NCBI RefSeq assembly: GCF_000760595.1
Contig: NZ_BBNM01000002.1
Location: 62,001-126,000 of the forward strand
Source of the DNA: Acinetobacter soli
GTDB lineage: Bacteria > Pseudomonadota > Gammaproteobacteria > Pseudomonadales > Moraxellaceae
Direction of reading: 5' to 3'
DNA length: 64,000 nt
A program made the translations under genes and the position numbers. The notes beneath the pieces were generated by a model. It did not search any database, was not told the origin of the DNA, and saw nothing but the letters and a program-made list of their open reading frames with translations. Positions 28,807 through 39,450 of the stretch are shown here, one piece after another. Numbering within the stretch: position 1 is the first letter of the stretch; the number at the start of each line of letters is the position of its first letter.

Positions 28807-29041
28807 TACCGATTACACCGTTAATATAGTTATAGTTTCAAAGCTTCAACTTGTTTTTTTGAAAAAAACACAGGTTTTTGACTGTATCAGAAAATCAGAA
28901 TCAAAACGAACCAGATCGATCTTCAATTCGCTTTTCTGACATTTTTTTCAAGTCACGTTATCAATGTTTTTTTAGCCAGCTGTGTCAATAATAAATCATC
29001 AATAGAGCCACTCTATTCCAATCCATTTAGGAGTTAAGACG

Positions 29042-30865
29042 ATGCCAGCGTATAAAGCCCCACTCCGTGATGTACGTTTCTTGATGAATGAAGTGTTTGA
29101 TTATCCTGCGCACTTTAAAACTCTGTCAAACGGAGAAAATGCAGATCCAGATACTATCGACATGATTTTAGAAGGTGCGGCCGATTACTGTGAAAATGTG
29201 TTGTCACCTTTGTATCAAAGCGGTGATGATGAAGGCTGTCATTTTGAAAACGGTGAGGTGCGCACTCCAAAAGGTTATAAGGAAGCCTACGACCAGTTCG
29301 TGCAAGGCGGCTGGCAGGGTCTTTCGTATCCGGAAGAATTTGGTGGTCAGGGCTTACCTATGTCACTTAATCTCATCAAATCTGAAATGATGGGTACTGC
29401 AAACTGGGCTTTCACCATGTATCCGGGCCTAAGTATGGGCTGTATGAATACCATCTTGCAGTTTGGTAGTGAAGAACAAAAAAATACTTACATGCCGCAC
29501 TTGGTGGCAGGAACATGGTCGGGCACCATGTGTTTGACCGAGCCACAATGTGGTACAGATTTGGGACAAGTCAAAACCAAAGCCGAACCTCAAGCAGATG
29601 GTACCTACAAGCTCACTGGAACCAAAATTTTTATTTCGGCGGGTGAACATGATCTGACAGAAAATATCGTGCATATTGTGTTGGCACGTTTACCAGATGC
29701 CCCTCCGGGAACACGCGGTATTTCACTATTTATTGTGCCAAAATTTTTGCCAACCGCAGACGGCGGTGTAGGTGAGCGTAACACGGTGAACTGTGGTTCG
29801 ATTGAGCATAAAATGGGGATCAAAGCTTCAGCTACTGCAGTGCTTAACTTTGATGGTGCAACCGCTTATCTGATTGGTGAAATCAACAAAGGTTTGCATG
29901 CCATGTTTACCTTTATGAATACCGCACGTATCGGGACAGCGGTACAAGGGATTGCACATGCCGAGCTGTCTTATCAGGGATCATTGCCATATGCCAAAGA
30001 GCGTATGTCCATGCGTGCACTCTCTGGGAAAAAAGATCCGGATAAAGTAGCAGATGCGATTATCCATCATGCCGATGTACGTCGTATGCTGTTGACTCAA
30101 AAGGCGATTGCCGAAGGTGGTCGTGCCATGATTTATCATGCTGCACAATTGGCCGATAAAATGACCGATGCACTTCTGGTGGGCGATCAGGCAAAGTATG
30201 AAGAATACGACGATAAATTAGGCTTTTATACGCCAATTTTGAAAGGCTTTTTGACCGAGCTGGGCCTTGAGGCTGCCAATCATGGCGTGCAGGTGTTTGG
30301 TGGGCATGGGTACATCAAAGAATGGGGTATGGAACAAATCGTACGTGATGCACGCATTGCCACTTTGTATGAAGGAACAACAGGCGTACAGGCGCTCGAT
30401 TTGATTGGTCGTAAAGTATTATTGTCTTCAAAAGGTAAAGTAGTTCGTGACTATACTGCCGAAATTTTGAAATTCTGTGGCCGTCATGCACGTAACAAAT
30501 ATCTGCGCCGTTTTGCTTGGGATTTAACCAAACTATGCGCACAGTGGAATACACTGACTGTACGTATTATGCTTGCCGCACGTAAAGACCGTGACATTGT
30601 ATCGTCTGCCTCAATGGATTATTTGATGTTCTCAGGCTACGTGATGATGGCTTATTTCTGGGCACAGCAGGCAGTGATTGCTTCTGAGAAATTAGAAGCA
30701 GGTGATGGCAAAGAAACTGCGGAATTTTACAAAGCTAAAATTAAAGTTGCAGACTTCTATTTTGAACGCTTGTTGCCACGTACTCAAGGGCATGCAGAAT
30801 CGATGGTGAATCCATCTCGCTCCTTGATGGCACTGCCTTCAGAACATTTCAGTTTTGATTATTAA
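29042..30865 (+). CDS. acyl-CoA dehydrogenase (long, 600-residue type)
   Basis: This enzyme oxidises acyl-CoA to trans-2-enoyl-CoA with FAD in beta-oxidation. The 607 residues show the FAD-site MCLTEPQCGTDLG and FISAGEHD, then the GGHGYIKEWGMEQIVRDARI and LYEGTTGVQALDL region with the likely catalytic Glu. The extra C-terminal domain of about 130 residues is typical of the longer bacterial acyl-CoA dehydrogenases. The start has GGAG upstream. It stands alone, and ETF-QO upstream would complete electron transfer. Chain-length preference cannot be told. Confidence 0.93.
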   Translation: MPAYKAPLRDVRFLMNEVFDYPAHFKTLSNGENADPDTIDMILEGAADYCENVLSPLYQSGDDEGCHFENGEVRTPKGYKEAYDQFVQGGWQGLSYPEEFGGQGLPMSLNLIKSEMMGTANWAFTMYPGLSMGCMNTILQFGSEEQKNTYMPHLVAGTWSGTMCLTEPQCGTDLGQVKTKAEPQADGTYKLTGTKIFISAGEHDLTENIVHIVLARLPDAPPGTRGISLFIVPKFLPTADGGVGERNTVNCGSIEHKMGIKASATAVLNFDGATAYLIGEINKGLHAMFTFMNTARIGTAVQGIAHAELSYQGSLPYAKERMSMRALSGKKDPDKVADAIIHHADVRRMLLTQKAIAEGGRAMIYHAAQLADKMTDALLVGDQAKYEEYDDKLGFYTPILKGFLTELGLEAANHGVQVFGGHGYIKEWGMEQIVRDARIATLYEGTTGVQALDLIGRKVLLSSKGKVVRDYTAEILKFCGRHARNKYLRRFAWDLTKLCAQWNTLTVRIMLAARKDRDIVSSASMDYLMFSGYVMMAYFWAQQAVIASEKLEAGDGKETAEFYKAKIKVADFYFERLLPRTQGHAESMVNPSRSLMALPSEHFSFDY

Positions 30866-30874
30866 TTCAAATTC

Positions 30875-30907
30875 AAAAAAGGGCATCCGATGATGCCCTT
30901 TTTTTTA
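30875..30907. terminator. bidirectional terminator after acyl-CoA dehydrogenase
   Basis: GGGCATC-CGAT-GATGCCC is flanked by six A residues on the left and eight T residues on the right. It serves both the dehydrogenase and the convergent lipoprotein gene, whose stop codon lies in the T tract. Confidence 0.92.
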
Positions 30908-31552
30908 ATCGTCTCTTTTTTCTAGAATATATTCTTGCTTAGGTGCGATGAGTCCAAATTCTAGTTCACGGCGTGGATTTAATTTTTCGTGATCGATCGT
31001 ACGCGCCAGATTAAGCTTTAAATCTTGATCGGGTTCAATTTTGTAGTAAATGTCGACGCCTTCGTTTAGCTCTATCACGATCTGATTATGGGTTTTATCT
31101 AAGGTCCAGTTATCTTGACGATAAGCACTTTTTTCCTTGATGTTGCCTTCTGCGCCCAGTCGTCCCGGATTCACCAAGGTCTGATGTGCTGTACCATCTT
31201 CTAATAACGTCAAAATATATTCGGCACTGCCCTGCGGACAATTAAATGCCGTATCTACACAGGCAATACGCGTGTGATAACGCCCGACATAACGCAAAGC
31301 ATCTTCAGAAATTTCGGCATTTTTAAATGCATGCTGTGAAACTGGCAACGTCGCTTGCCCAGCAACATCGGATAATTTTTTGCCCGAATCGATCTGTACA
31401 TTCATTTCTGAAGGGCGTACATGTTGACTCGACACATGCTCGTGCGAAGGATTGCTCGCATCACAAGCGGTCAGACTCATACCGATTACCCCCATACACA
31501 TCAGGTGAGGTAGCTTGATCTGCTGTGACGATGAAAAAGGCATCATATTCAT
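30905..31552 (-). CDS. NlpE-like (copper resistance/stress sensor type) lipoprotein
   Basis: This is a 215-residue lipoprotein. I start it at the ATG at 31552 (MNMMPFSSSQQIK), since this puts the lipobox SLTAC about 30 residues in; the longer GTG frame to 31666 is not needed. After a low-complexity linker, YVGRYHTRIACVDTAFNCPQGSAEYILTL matches the NlpE N-terminal pattern, with two cysteines near the start of the barrel and LTLLEDGTA. In E. coli NlpE senses surface contact and envelope stress. No Cpx genes are nearby, so the role is inferred from sequence only. Confidence 0.65.
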   Translation of the reverse strand: MNMMPFSSSQQIKLPHLMCMGVIGMSLTACDASNPSHEHVSSQHVRPSEMNVQIDSGKKLSDVAGQATLPVSQHAFKNAEISEDALRYVGRYHTRIACVDTAFNCPQGSAEYILTLLEDGTAHQTLVNPGRLGAEGNIKEKSAYRQDNWTLDKTHNQIVIELNEGVDIYYKIEPDQDLKLNLARTIDHEKLNPRRELEFGLIAPKQEYILEKRDD

Positions 31553-31865
31553 ATCACAAAATACCGTAAACAAGACAAAACAAATAAGTGCGTGATAAGA
31601 CTTAATTGTTGAAGAGCGTGAAAAAAAAAGAGCGTGGTCGTAGCAAGACTGCAGCCTGATACTCACCAGCTAAAGTTTAAACATCCGCTGTTTAAAATGA
31701 ATGCAATTGTAAAATGGATCACGCCTTGAGGTGGGATTGCTTTACATAATTTAACCTTTTAGTTGCGTTTGTCACTTTAAAACAGGGCGACCTGCCCCAC
31801 AAATAAAAATACAAGCATCGAGTTTCAAGATGTTTGCCGATATTATTTTTTAAGGAGAAACGTCA

Positions 31866-32138
31866 ATGGCCACTACGGGTTTATACCGTTCCAACCGACA
31901 ACATATGATCGCCGGTGTAATGGGCGGTATTGCTGAACGTTTTGGTTGGAACGCGAACTTACTTCGTTTGATTTTTATTGTGATTTCACTGATGAGTGCC
32001 GCCTTTCCGGGTATCTTGGTGTACCTGATTTTATGGCTGGTGATGCCAAAGCAACCGAAACGTTTGGCCTATAGTACAGTCAATGAGGGGTATAGCCATC
32101 CGGTTCGCACCGTACATGAAGATCGACACTCACGTTAA
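31866..32138 (+). CDS. PspC domain protein
   Basis: This is a 90-residue membrane protein with a PspC domain. The pattern LYRSNRQHMIAGVMGGIAERFGWN followed by LLRLIFIVISLMSAAFPGILVYLILWLVMP gives the usual basic start, GVxGGIAE and a hydrophobic pair. In enterobacteria PspC senses inner-membrane stress along with PspB and PspA; no psp operon is present here, so this is a stand-alone PspC-family protein. A strong ribosome site (AAGGAG) precedes the ATG. Confidence 0.85.
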   Translation: MATTGLYRSNRQHMIAGVMGGIAERFGWNANLLRLIFIVISLMSAAFPGILVYLILWLVMPKQPKRLAYSTVNEGYSHPVRTVHEDRHSR

Positions 32139-32161
32139 CCCACCCTTTGACCATGTTGGTC

Positions 32162-32203
32162 GCTACGGTTGTTTCCCCTAACATCAACCGTAGCTTTTTT
32201 TTG
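32162..32203. terminator. terminator after the PspC gene
   Basis: Arms GCTACGGTTG and CAACCGTAGC (10 bp, perfect) enclose a 13-base loop and are followed by eight T residues. The convergent HPP-CBS gene ends immediately after it. Confidence 0.92.
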
Positions 32204-32204
32204 T

Positions 32205-33311
32205 TTAACTTTGCGTATGCAAAATAAGTTGTTGCTGGAGTGCTGCAATCATGTCGGCGCGGCTGATGATCCCCACCAACTGAGTCTGATCGACCACAGG
32301 AATATAATTAAACGATTTTTCGACAAAGTAAGGAATTAAATCGCCAATCGGCTGTAGCGGCTGTGCCGTGATCACCGTCCGATTCATAATTTGATTCACT
32401 GTAAATTCCCACGATGCCCGTGGATCTGCTGCGCGTTTAAACCATTCCACCACATCATAAAGCGCTAGCGTGCCGACCACCTGCTTATGCTGGTCAATCA
32501 CGGGCAAGCTCATCAAGTTAATCTGTTTAAATTTTTCTAGTGCATCTTGAATTTCTTCGTGCTGATCGAGCGTCATGACGTCTTTGCTCATAATATCGGC
32601 ACAGACAAAATGACTGATCTGGCGCTGCTGCGCCTGCGCTTGTGCATCTAAAATGATTTTTTCTAAATCGTACTGACTGATATCGAGCAGCTCAGTCTGT
32701 GCCTGCATAGCACGCTGGATATCTTGTGGCTGAATGGTGACTTTTTGTGTGGGTGTCGGATCACTCGAACGCGTATTGACATGCCGAGGATACGGAAACT
32801 GACGACCAATCAAACGGTTAAATCCGATTGCAAAAGCCATTAATAAAACAGAATTGAGCAGAACGGGATATATCACAAAGGCATAGCCCAGTTCATGTAC
32901 CGTCGAACCACCCAATACTGCGGTAATGGCCACAGCACCGCTCGGCGGATGTAAGGCATCGGTCGACATCATCAGAAAAATTGCAATACCGACCGCAATG
33001 CTCAATGCCAGTGTTTGATCTGGAATCCAGAGCGCACAGCTCACGCCTACTAGAGCGGCCAAAGTATTGCCCACCACAATATTCCACGGCTGAGCCAAAG
33101 GACTAGATGGCAAAGCAAACAGCAATACAGATGAAGCCCCCATCGGCGCAATGTACCAAGCATTCATGCCATGGAGTACCCACCAGCTTACCCAAGACGA
33201 AATGGCCAATCCAAGCAAGGCACCCACTGCACAGTACATCCGCTCTTTGAGCGCCAGCACGCGAAAATCGGGTTTTAGATCATTTAGCCAAGTTTGCTTT
33301 GTTGGATTCAC
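32205..33311 (-). CDS. HPP family membrane protein with two CBS domains
   Basis: This is a 368-residue protein. The N-terminal half is an HPP domain with several membrane segments and the motif DALHPPSGAVAI (near residue 125). The C-terminal half has a CBS pair: MSKDVMTLDQHEEIQDAL and VGTLALYDVVEWF, then MNRTVITAQPLQPIGDLI and LVGIISRADMIAAL. HPP proteins are transport-like, and some plant members carry nitrite; CBS pairs usually bind adenine nucleotides and regulate channels. This suggests a nucleotide-gated transporter of unknown substrate. It has no operon partner. Confidence 0.85.
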   Translation of the reverse strand: MNPTKQTWLNDLKPDFRVLALKERMYCAVGALLGLAISSWVSWWVLHGMNAWYIAPMGASSVLLFALPSSPLAQPWNIVVGNTLAALVGVSCALWIPDQTLALSIAVGIAIFLMMSTDALHPPSGAVAITAVLGGSTVHELGYAFVIYPVLLNSVLLMAFAIGFNRLIGRQFPYPRHVNTRSSDPTPTQKVTIQPQDIQRAMQAQTELLDISQYDLEKIILDAQAQAQQRQISHFVCADIMSKDVMTLDQHEEIQDALEKFKQINLMSLPVIDQHKQVVGTLALYDVVEWFKRAADPRASWEFTVNQIMNRTVITAQPLQPIGDLIPYFVEKSFNYIPVVDQTQLVGIISRADMIAALQQQLILHTQS

Positions 33312-33414
33312 CTGTCGTACGCCTCGGTATTGAACTGCCTGAGGGACAAAAGTATAAACAGACCAACCTTAAAAATGCATTTAAATTATATCTTATGCAC
33401 AGCAGTAAAATTGA

Positions 33415-34368
33415 TTAACGATGATGCCGCTCAAAAAAACTCCAGATCAGGGTCGATGCATCGACACGATCATGCGGATTGGTGCTAGCAGGCCAAACAT
33501 GGTGGCCTTTGGCGAGCTGATAAAACATCAGATCAGCCGCACAGCCCTCTCCTTTTAGACGTGTGACCTGTTTACTCATTACTTCCTCGCTTAATGTCTG
33601 GCACTGATTGGCGGCTTTCCAGTATTGAAGTGGAAATTGAACAGGCTCGAAGGCTTTGGTCTGCGCCTTGGCAACAAAACCGATTGAGCTGACTCCACCT
33701 GCCACCGGAACCACATGATCACGCGTACCATGAATCATCAAGATTGGCACAGGTGCCTTGGCAACCAGCGGCTGTTCAAACATCGCACCAGACACCACCG
33801 CCACTGCGGCCAACTGAGTGCCCATTTGCTCAGCCAACTGATACGTCAACATGCCGCCATTAGAAAATCCGGCAATATAAATACGAGTGCTATCTATTGC
33901 ATAATGCTGCTTTAGGTACGCAATTAATTGTTGAATAAAGCGCACGTCATCCACTTGCTGTTGCACGGCATCGCCACAACAGCCACCGCTGTTCCAGACG
34001 CCTTTTTTTTCTGAAGGCCCAATCCCTTGAGGTGCCACCAATAAAAATCCGTGCGCTTTTGCCTGTGCTTGAAAACGCTTGATCATTTGTGAGGAATTAC
34101 CGCCACCACCATGTAAGGCAATCACCAGCGGCTGTGACTGGGCATTTGGATTGGGATTGAACAGTTCGAAACTACGCACCCGCTGATCGACATTGAGCCG
34201 CTTGTGCACAATCGGCAACTGATGATAGCGGATACTCTGCTGAATATGCGTCACAATTTTATCCGTCACCCAGCCTGCTTGCGTTGCTGTACTCAAGCCG
34301 AGTGTGGCCAAGATTGCCAGCAGAATACGACGCTGCGAAGATCGAGTTTTAACTTTATTTTCAAACAT
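33415..34368 (-). CDS. secreted polyhydroxybutyrate-depolymerase-like esterase
   Basis: This 317-residue protein has the LpqC/PHB-depolymerase type alpha/beta hydrolase fold. Visible features are the oxyanion region VIALHGGGGNSSQM, the nucleophile GFSNGGM (Ser in GxSxG), an MIHGTRDHVVP with Asp, and the late GHHVWP with His. A basic start followed by LLAILATLGLSTATQAGW is a Sec signal peptide, so it is exported. Related enzymes include feruloyl esterases, so the substrate could be a polyester or a plant ester. It is divergent from glyQ across about 165 bases. Confidence 0.8.
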   Translation of the reverse strand: MFENKVKTRSSQRRILLAILATLGLSTATQAGWVTDKIVTHIQQSIRYHQLPIVHKRLNVDQRVRSFELFNPNPNAQSQPLVIALHGGGGNSSQMIKRFQAQAKAHGFLLVAPQGIGPSEKKGVWNSGGCCGDAVQQQVDDVRFIQQLIAYLKQHYAIDSTRIYIAGFSNGGMLTYQLAEQMGTQLAAVAVVSGAMFEQPLVAKAPVPILMIHGTRDHVVPVAGGVSSIGFVAKAQTKAFEPVQFPLQYWKAANQCQTLSEEVMSKQVTRLKGEGCAADLMFYQLAKGHHVWPASTNPHDRVDASTLIWSFFERHHR

Positions 34369-34531
34369 ATCGGGTGCTCGGCGACAGATTTTGATTCCAC
34401 AATATCGCGCTCATTCCCGACAATCAATGTGGCTTTTGGTTGTTTTTTCTTGCTGCGAGCTACACAGAACCTTTGCCACTCCCCTGCAAAATCCTTATAC
34501 TTATGAACAATTTTTTCGCATAAATTAGTGG

Positions 34532-35515
34532 ATGCACATGAGTCGCGCCATCTCTCATATTGATACCTTTCAGGGCTTGATTCTTGCCCTACAAAATTAC
34601 TGGGCCGAACAAGGCTGTGTGGTTCTTCAGCCTTACGATATGGAAATGGGCGCAGGCACATTTCATACTGCAACTTTCTTACGTGCGCTCGGACCTGAGA
34701 CATGGAATGCGGCGTATGTTCAACCTTCTCGTCGTCCAAAAGACGGCCGTTATGGCGAAAACCCAAACCGTTTGCAGCACTACTATCAGTTTCAGGTGGT
34801 GCTTAAGCCAAATCCAGACAATATTCAACAGCTTTATCTCGACTCGCTCAAAGCGATTGGTATTGATACGCTGACCCACGATATCCGTTTTGTCGAAGAC
34901 AACTGGGAATCGCCAACGCTTGGCGCTTGGGGCTTAGGCTGGGAAGTGTGGCTTAACGGTATGGAAGTGACACAGTTCACCTACTTCCAGCAAGTCGGTG
35001 GTATTGAATGTTACCCTGTTACGGGTGAAATCACCTATGGCCTAGAGCGTCTTGCCATGTATCTGCAAGGTGTCGATTCAGTCTATGATCTGGTCTGGAC
35101 CAAAGGCCAATTCGGTACAGTGACTTATGGCGATGTGTTCCATCAAAATGAAGTTGAGCAATCAACTTATAACTTCGAATATGCGCCTGTAGACAAACTA
35201 TTTGAATTGTTCGATTTTTACGAGTCTGAAGCGAATCGTTTAATTGACGCAAAACTCTCCTTGCCTGCTTATGAACAAGTCGTTAAAGCGTCGCATACCT
35301 TTAACCTGCTCGATGCACGCGGCGCGATTTCAGTCACTGAACGTCAGCGTTATATTTTACGTGTACGTACACTGGCTCGTGCGATTGCACAAAGCTATGT
35401 ACAAGCGCGCGCAGAACTTGGCTTCCCAATGGCTGAACCACATTTACGTGATGAAGTATTGGCACAGTTAAAAGCACAAGCGGAAAGTGAAGCAGCAAAG
35501 GCGGAGAAAAACTAA
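34532..35515 (+). CDS. glyQ: glycyl-tRNA synthetase alpha subunit
   Basis: GlyQ is the catalytic subunit of the bacterial (alpha-beta)2 glycyl-tRNA synthetase. The protein begins (MHM)[14 protein letters not shown] and contains the conserved [19 protein letters not shown] and the class II core [19 protein letters not shown]. Two ATGs, at 34532 and 34538, are possible; the second gives the usual MSR start. The stop codon overlaps the glyS start as TAATG, so the two are translationally coupled. Confidence 0.97.
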   Translation: MHMSRAISHIDTFQGLILALQNYWAEQGCVVLQPYDMEMGAGTFHTATFLRALGPETWNAAYVQPSRRPKDGRYGENPNRLQHYYQFQVVLKPNPDNIQQLYLDSLKAIGIDTLTHDIRFVEDNWESPTLGAWGLGWEVWLNGMEVTQFTYFQQVGGIECYPVTGEITYGLERLAMYLQGVDSVYDLVWTKGQFGTVTYGDVFHQNEVEQSTYNFEYAPVDKLFELFDFYESEANRLIDAKLSLPAYEQVVKASHTFNLLDARGAISVTERQRYILRVRTLARAIAQSYVQARAELGFPMAEPHLRDEVLAQLKAQAESEAAKAEKN

Positions 35516-37584
35516 TGAGCAAACATACTGTTTTATTCGAACTTGGCTGTGAAGAGCTTCCACCAAAAAGCTTAAAAACTTTACGTGATGCCTTAAAAGC
35601 AGAAACAGAAAAAGGCTTAAAAGATGCTGGTCTAAACTTCGCTGCCATTGAAGCGTATGCAGCACCACGTCGTTTAGCGCTGAAAATTATTGATGTCGAT
35701 GCCGCACAAGCAGACACACAAAAACGTTTTGATGGCCCAGCTGTTCAGGCGGCTTACGATGCAGAAGGCAAACCAACGAAAGCACTTGAAGGCTTTATGC
35801 GTGGTCAGGGCATTACTGCCGATCAAGTCAGTACTTTTCAAGCAGGTAAAGTCGAGAAGGTCTGCTACCTAAAAGACGTCAAAGGTCAAAGCCTAGACGC
35901 GTTACTGCCACAGATTTTACAAACTGCCTTAGATAATTTACCGATTGCCAAGCGTATGCGCTCTGCAGCAAGCCGTACCGAGTTTGTACGTCCAGTGAAA
36001 TGGGTGGTATTGCTTAAAGATGATCAAGTCGTTGACGCCGCTATTCAGGATCACCAAGCGGGTAATGTGACTTATGGTCATCGTTTCCATGCACCTGAGG
36101 CTGTGACTTTGGCACATGCGAATGACTATTTAGCTGCTTTAGAAAAAGCGTATGTTGTTGCGAACTTTGAAAAGCGTCAGGCAACCATTCAAGAGCAAGT
36201 GAAAAAGTTAGCTGATGAAGTGAATGCGACTGCAATTGTTCCAGCCGACTTACTTGATGAAGTAACAAGCCTCGTTGAATGGCCTGTCGCTTTACGTGCA
36301 ACCTTTGAAGAACGCTACTTAGCTGTTCCTCAAGAAGCTCTTATTACAACAATGCAAGACAACCAGAAGTATTTCTGTTTGATCAATGCGGAAGGTAAAT
36401 TACAGCCTTACTTTATTACTGTTTCAAATATTGAGTCTAAAGATCCGACTCAAATTATTGAAGGTAACGAAAAAGTTGTTCGTCCTCGTTTGTCTGATGC
36501 TGAGTTCTTCTTCTTACAAGATCAAAAGCAACCGCTTGCATCTCGTAAAGAAAAATTAGCAAACATGGTATTCCAAGCTCAGCTTGGTACGCTTTGGGAC
36601 AAATCAACACGTATTGCCAAACTTGCTGTTGCATTATCTTCAATTACGGGTGCAAACCCAGCCGATGCTGAAAAAGCAGCATTACTTGCAAAATGCGACT
36701 TAACATCTGAACTTGTGGGCGAGTTCCCAGAACTTCAAGGGATTGCGGGTACTTACTATGCGCGTATTGAAGGTGAAAACACTGAGGTTTCAGAAGCGTT
36801 AGGTGAGCAATATTTACCAAAATTTGCCGGTGATGTTTTACCTAAAACTAAAACCGGTACCACGGTTGCCCTTGCAGACCGTTTGGATACGCTGGTGGGT
36901 ATTTTTGGTATTGGGCAAGCGCCTACAGGCTCGAAAGACCCGTTTGCACTTCGTCGCTCTGCTATTGGGATCTTGCGTTTAATCATTGAAAATGAATTGA
37001 ACGTGACCATTGAAGAATTGGTCAATCTTGCACTTCAAGGCTATGGCGATATCGTCAAAGATCACGATAAAACCCGTACTGATGCAGTGGCTTTCTTGGA
37101 AGGTCGTTATCGTGCCAAGTACGAAGACCAAGGCGTTGCCGTTGACGTACTGCAAGCCGTTCAAGCACTGGCACCAAAATCACCACTCGATTTTGATAAG
37201 CGCGTGAATGCGGTCAACCACTTCCGTGCCTTGCCAGAAGCGGCAGCACTGGCTGCTGCAAATAAACGCGTGGCGAATATTCTTGCCAAAGAAGCGGCGC
37301 CAGAAGGTGCAGTCGTTGAAGCGAACTTGGTTGAAGATGCAGAAAAAGCATTATTTGCTGAGCTTCAAGCCGTCACGCCTGTGGTTGAGCCATTACTTGC
37401 AGCAAAAGACTACACTGCTGCACTGTCTAAACTTGCCGCACTTCGCGCACCGATTGATGCCTTCTTTGATGGCGTGATGGTGATGGCTGATGATGCAGAG
37501 TTAAAAGCCAACCGTTTACGTTTGTTGGCACAGTTGCGTCACTTATTTACTGCGGTTGCGGATGTGAGTGTATTGCAGGGTTAA
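35515..37584 (+). CDS. glyS: glycyl-tRNA synthetase beta subunit
   Basis: GlyS binds tRNA-Gly and is needed with GlyQ for charging. The 689 residues start [20 protein letters not shown], the family signature, and include the HD-like region and C-terminal anticodon-binding domain. It forms one transcriptional unit with glyQ and ends at a strong terminator. Confidence 0.97.
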   Translation: MSKHTVLFELGCEELPPKSLKTLRDALKAETEKGLKDAGLNFAAIEAYAAPRRLALKIIDVDAAQADTQKRFDGPAVQAAYDAEGKPTKALEGFMRGQGITADQVSTFQAGKVEKVCYLKDVKGQSLDALLPQILQTALDNLPIAKRMRSAASRTEFVRPVKWVVLLKDDQVVDAAIQDHQAGNVTYGHRFHAPEAVTLAHANDYLAALEKAYVVANFEKRQATIQEQVKKLADEVNATAIVPADLLDEVTSLVEWPVALRATFEERYLAVPQEALITTMQDNQKYFCLINAEGKLQPYFITVSNIESKDPTQIIEGNEKVVRPRLSDAEFFFLQDQKQPLASRKEKLANMVFQAQLGTLWDKSTRIAKLAVALSSITGANPADAEKAALLAKCDLTSELVGEFPELQGIAGTYYARIEGENTEVSEALGEQYLPKFAGDVLPKTKTGTTVALADRLDTLVGIFGIGQAPTGSKDPFALRRSAIGILRLIIENELNVTIEELVNLALQGYGDIVKDHDKTRTDAVAFLEGRYRAKYEDQGVAVDVLQAVQALAPKSPLDFDKRVNAVNHFRALPEAAALAAANKRVANILAKEAAPEGAVVEANLVEDAEKALFAELQAVTPVVEPLLAAKDYTAALSKLAALRAPIDAFFDGVMVMADDAELKANRLRLLAQLRHLFTAVADVSVLQG

Positions 37585-37600
37585 TTCCTACTTTATAATT

Positions 37601-37640
37601 AAAGCCATGTTTTTATCTGATAAAAACATGGCTTTTTTTA
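37601..37640. terminator. strong terminator after glyQS
   Basis: A perfect stem of about 14 bp (AAGCCATGTTTTTA / TAAAAACATGGCTT) with loop TCTGA is followed by T residues. It also faces the convergent peptidase gene, whose stop lies in the T tract. Confidence 0.93.
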
Positions 37641-39446
37641 TTGCTGTTGCGTCATCCGCTGTAACCAGTCTTTCACTGAGCCAGTCAGATGAGGTGAAAG
37701 TTTTTCCCATACCAAAGCATGATAATCATTGAGCCAGCGGCGCTCGGATTCATTAAGCAATGCCATATCAATACAACGATAGTCAAACGGACATAGCGTC
37801 AGTGTCTCAAAATAAAGAAAGTCGCCATAGTCCGACTGGGCATCGGCCATCGGCTGATTCACCACTAAGTTTTCAAGTCGAATGCCCCATTGCCCCTCGC
37901 GGTAAAGTCCCGGCTCATTGGAGGTGATCATGCCTGCTTTCATACCCGAATAGGGCGTGATTGGTGCATAGTAAGACAGTACTTGCGGGCCTTCATGCAC
38001 ATTTAACGCAAAGCCAACGCCGTGACCCGTCCCATGACGATAATCCAGTTGCGCCTGCCATAATTCTTTTCGACAAATACTGTCGAGTAAAGGGGCTGCA
38101 ATCCCTTCAGGAAATACGGTCTGCGCAAGTGCAATATGTGCCTTTAACACCAAAGTATAGTCGCGGCATTGCGCGGGTGTGGGTGACCCAATCGGCACCA
38201 CACGGGTAATATCCGTGGTACCTGTCTGGTATTGGCCACCTGAATCGATCAACAATAAGCCCTGACCTTGAATCTGGGCAAATGAACTGTTTGTGGCACG
38301 ATAGTGTGGCAAGGCACCATTTTGATTGAATCCTGCAATGGTGGCAAAACTCAGCCCTAAAAATCCAGATTGCTGCTGACGAAACTGGGTAAGACGTTCA
38401 TCAATCGTGAGCTCTGTAATTGGCTGCTGCTCGGCCAACGCCTGCTCTAGCCAAGCAAAAAAATGTGCCAATGCAACACCATCTTTGACCATGGTCTGGC
38501 GCATCTGCTCAATTTCGATAGGTGTTTTCTGGGCTTTAAACAGACTACTCGGATTCAGGTCGATCTTGCGCTTGATCTGTGCCGGACAGGCCTGCGCGTG
38601 GGCAACCGACATTTTCGCTGCATCGATCAGCAATATGCCTGCCTTGAGCTGGCTCAATACCTCTTTGGTGGCGGTATAAGGCATAATTTGCAGGCCATCG
38701 CGGATCAAGCTGGCTTTGATCTGGCTCGACAGCTTGGCTTCATCGATAAACAAAATGACGGTTTGATCATCATCGAGATATAAGTGTGCCAAAAAAACCG
38801 GGTTAAACTCGACGTCGGCACCACGTAAATTCAAGATCCAAGCAATATCATCCAATGCAGATATGAAATGATACTGACACTGTTTTTGTGTCATCTGCTC
38901 ACGAATTGCAGCGATTTTTTCCTGTCGTGACTGTGTAATGACCTGCTCAGGCAATGCATATAGCGCAGCGCAGGGCAACACAGGCCGATCCATCCAGATA
39001 CGATCAATTAAATCCAGATCGGTACTCAGACGGTAGTTTGCTCCGAGCGTTGTATGGAGTTGCTCGAATAATTGGAGTGAGGTGACTTCACCATCCATCG
39101 CAATATGTGCACCCTCAGGCAAGTGTTGGCTCAGCCAAGTCACATAGGAAGTACGCGGATCTGGCGTTTGTTTTTGCAATACAATGCCACTGCCTGCAAG
39201 CTGCTGCGCGGCTTGTACCCAGTAACGGCCGTCCACCCACAAACCCGCTTCAGTGGCTGTTACCACCAGCGTTCCCACCGAACCGCTAAAACCAGAAAGC
39301 CAGCTGCGGCTTTGCCAGTGTTCTGGTAAATATTCCGACATATGCGGATCGGCACTGGGAATCAGGTAGGCATCTATAGCATGCTGTTGCATCTGCTCCC
39401 GTAATTGTGCCAAACGGTACTGTGCACTGAGTTGTTGAATCTGCAT
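37638..39446 (-). CDS. M24B aminopeptidase P family protein
   Basis: This 602-residue metallopeptidase cleaves Xaa-Pro N-terminal bonds (M24B family; this length matches the large form with two N-terminal creatinase-like domains and a C-terminal extension). Metal-ligand segments are visible: LIDSGGQYQTGTTDITR (two Asp), YRHGTGHGVGFALNVHEGP (His) and SNEPGLYREGQWGIRLEN (Glu). The upstream peptide transporter ends 4 bases before its start on the same strand, so they are an operon for using peptides. Confidence 0.92.
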   Translation of the reverse strand: MQIQQLSAQYRLAQLREQMQQHAIDAYLIPSADPHMSEYLPEHWQSRSWLSGFSGSVGTLVVTATEAGLWVDGRYWVQAAQQLAGSGIVLQKQTPDPRTSYVTWLSQHLPEGAHIAMDGEVTSLQLFEQLHTTLGANYRLSTDLDLIDRIWMDRPVLPCAALYALPEQVITQSRQEKIAAIREQMTQKQCQYHFISALDDIAWILNLRGADVEFNPVFLAHLYLDDDQTVILFIDEAKLSSQIKASLIRDGLQIMPYTATKEVLSQLKAGILLIDAAKMSVAHAQACPAQIKRKIDLNPSSLFKAQKTPIEIEQMRQTMVKDGVALAHFFAWLEQALAEQQPITELTIDERLTQFRQQQSGFLGLSFATIAGFNQNGALPHYRATNSSFAQIQGQGLLLIDSGGQYQTGTTDITRVVPIGSPTPAQCRDYTLVLKAHIALAQTVFPEGIAAPLLDSICRKELWQAQLDYRHGTGHGVGFALNVHEGPQVLSYYAPITPYSGMKAGMITSNEPGLYREGQWGIRLENLVVNQPMADAQSDYGDFLYFETLTLCPFDYRCIDMALLNESERRWLNDYHALVWEKLSPHLTGSVKDWLQRMTQQQ

Positions 39447-39450
39447 GACC

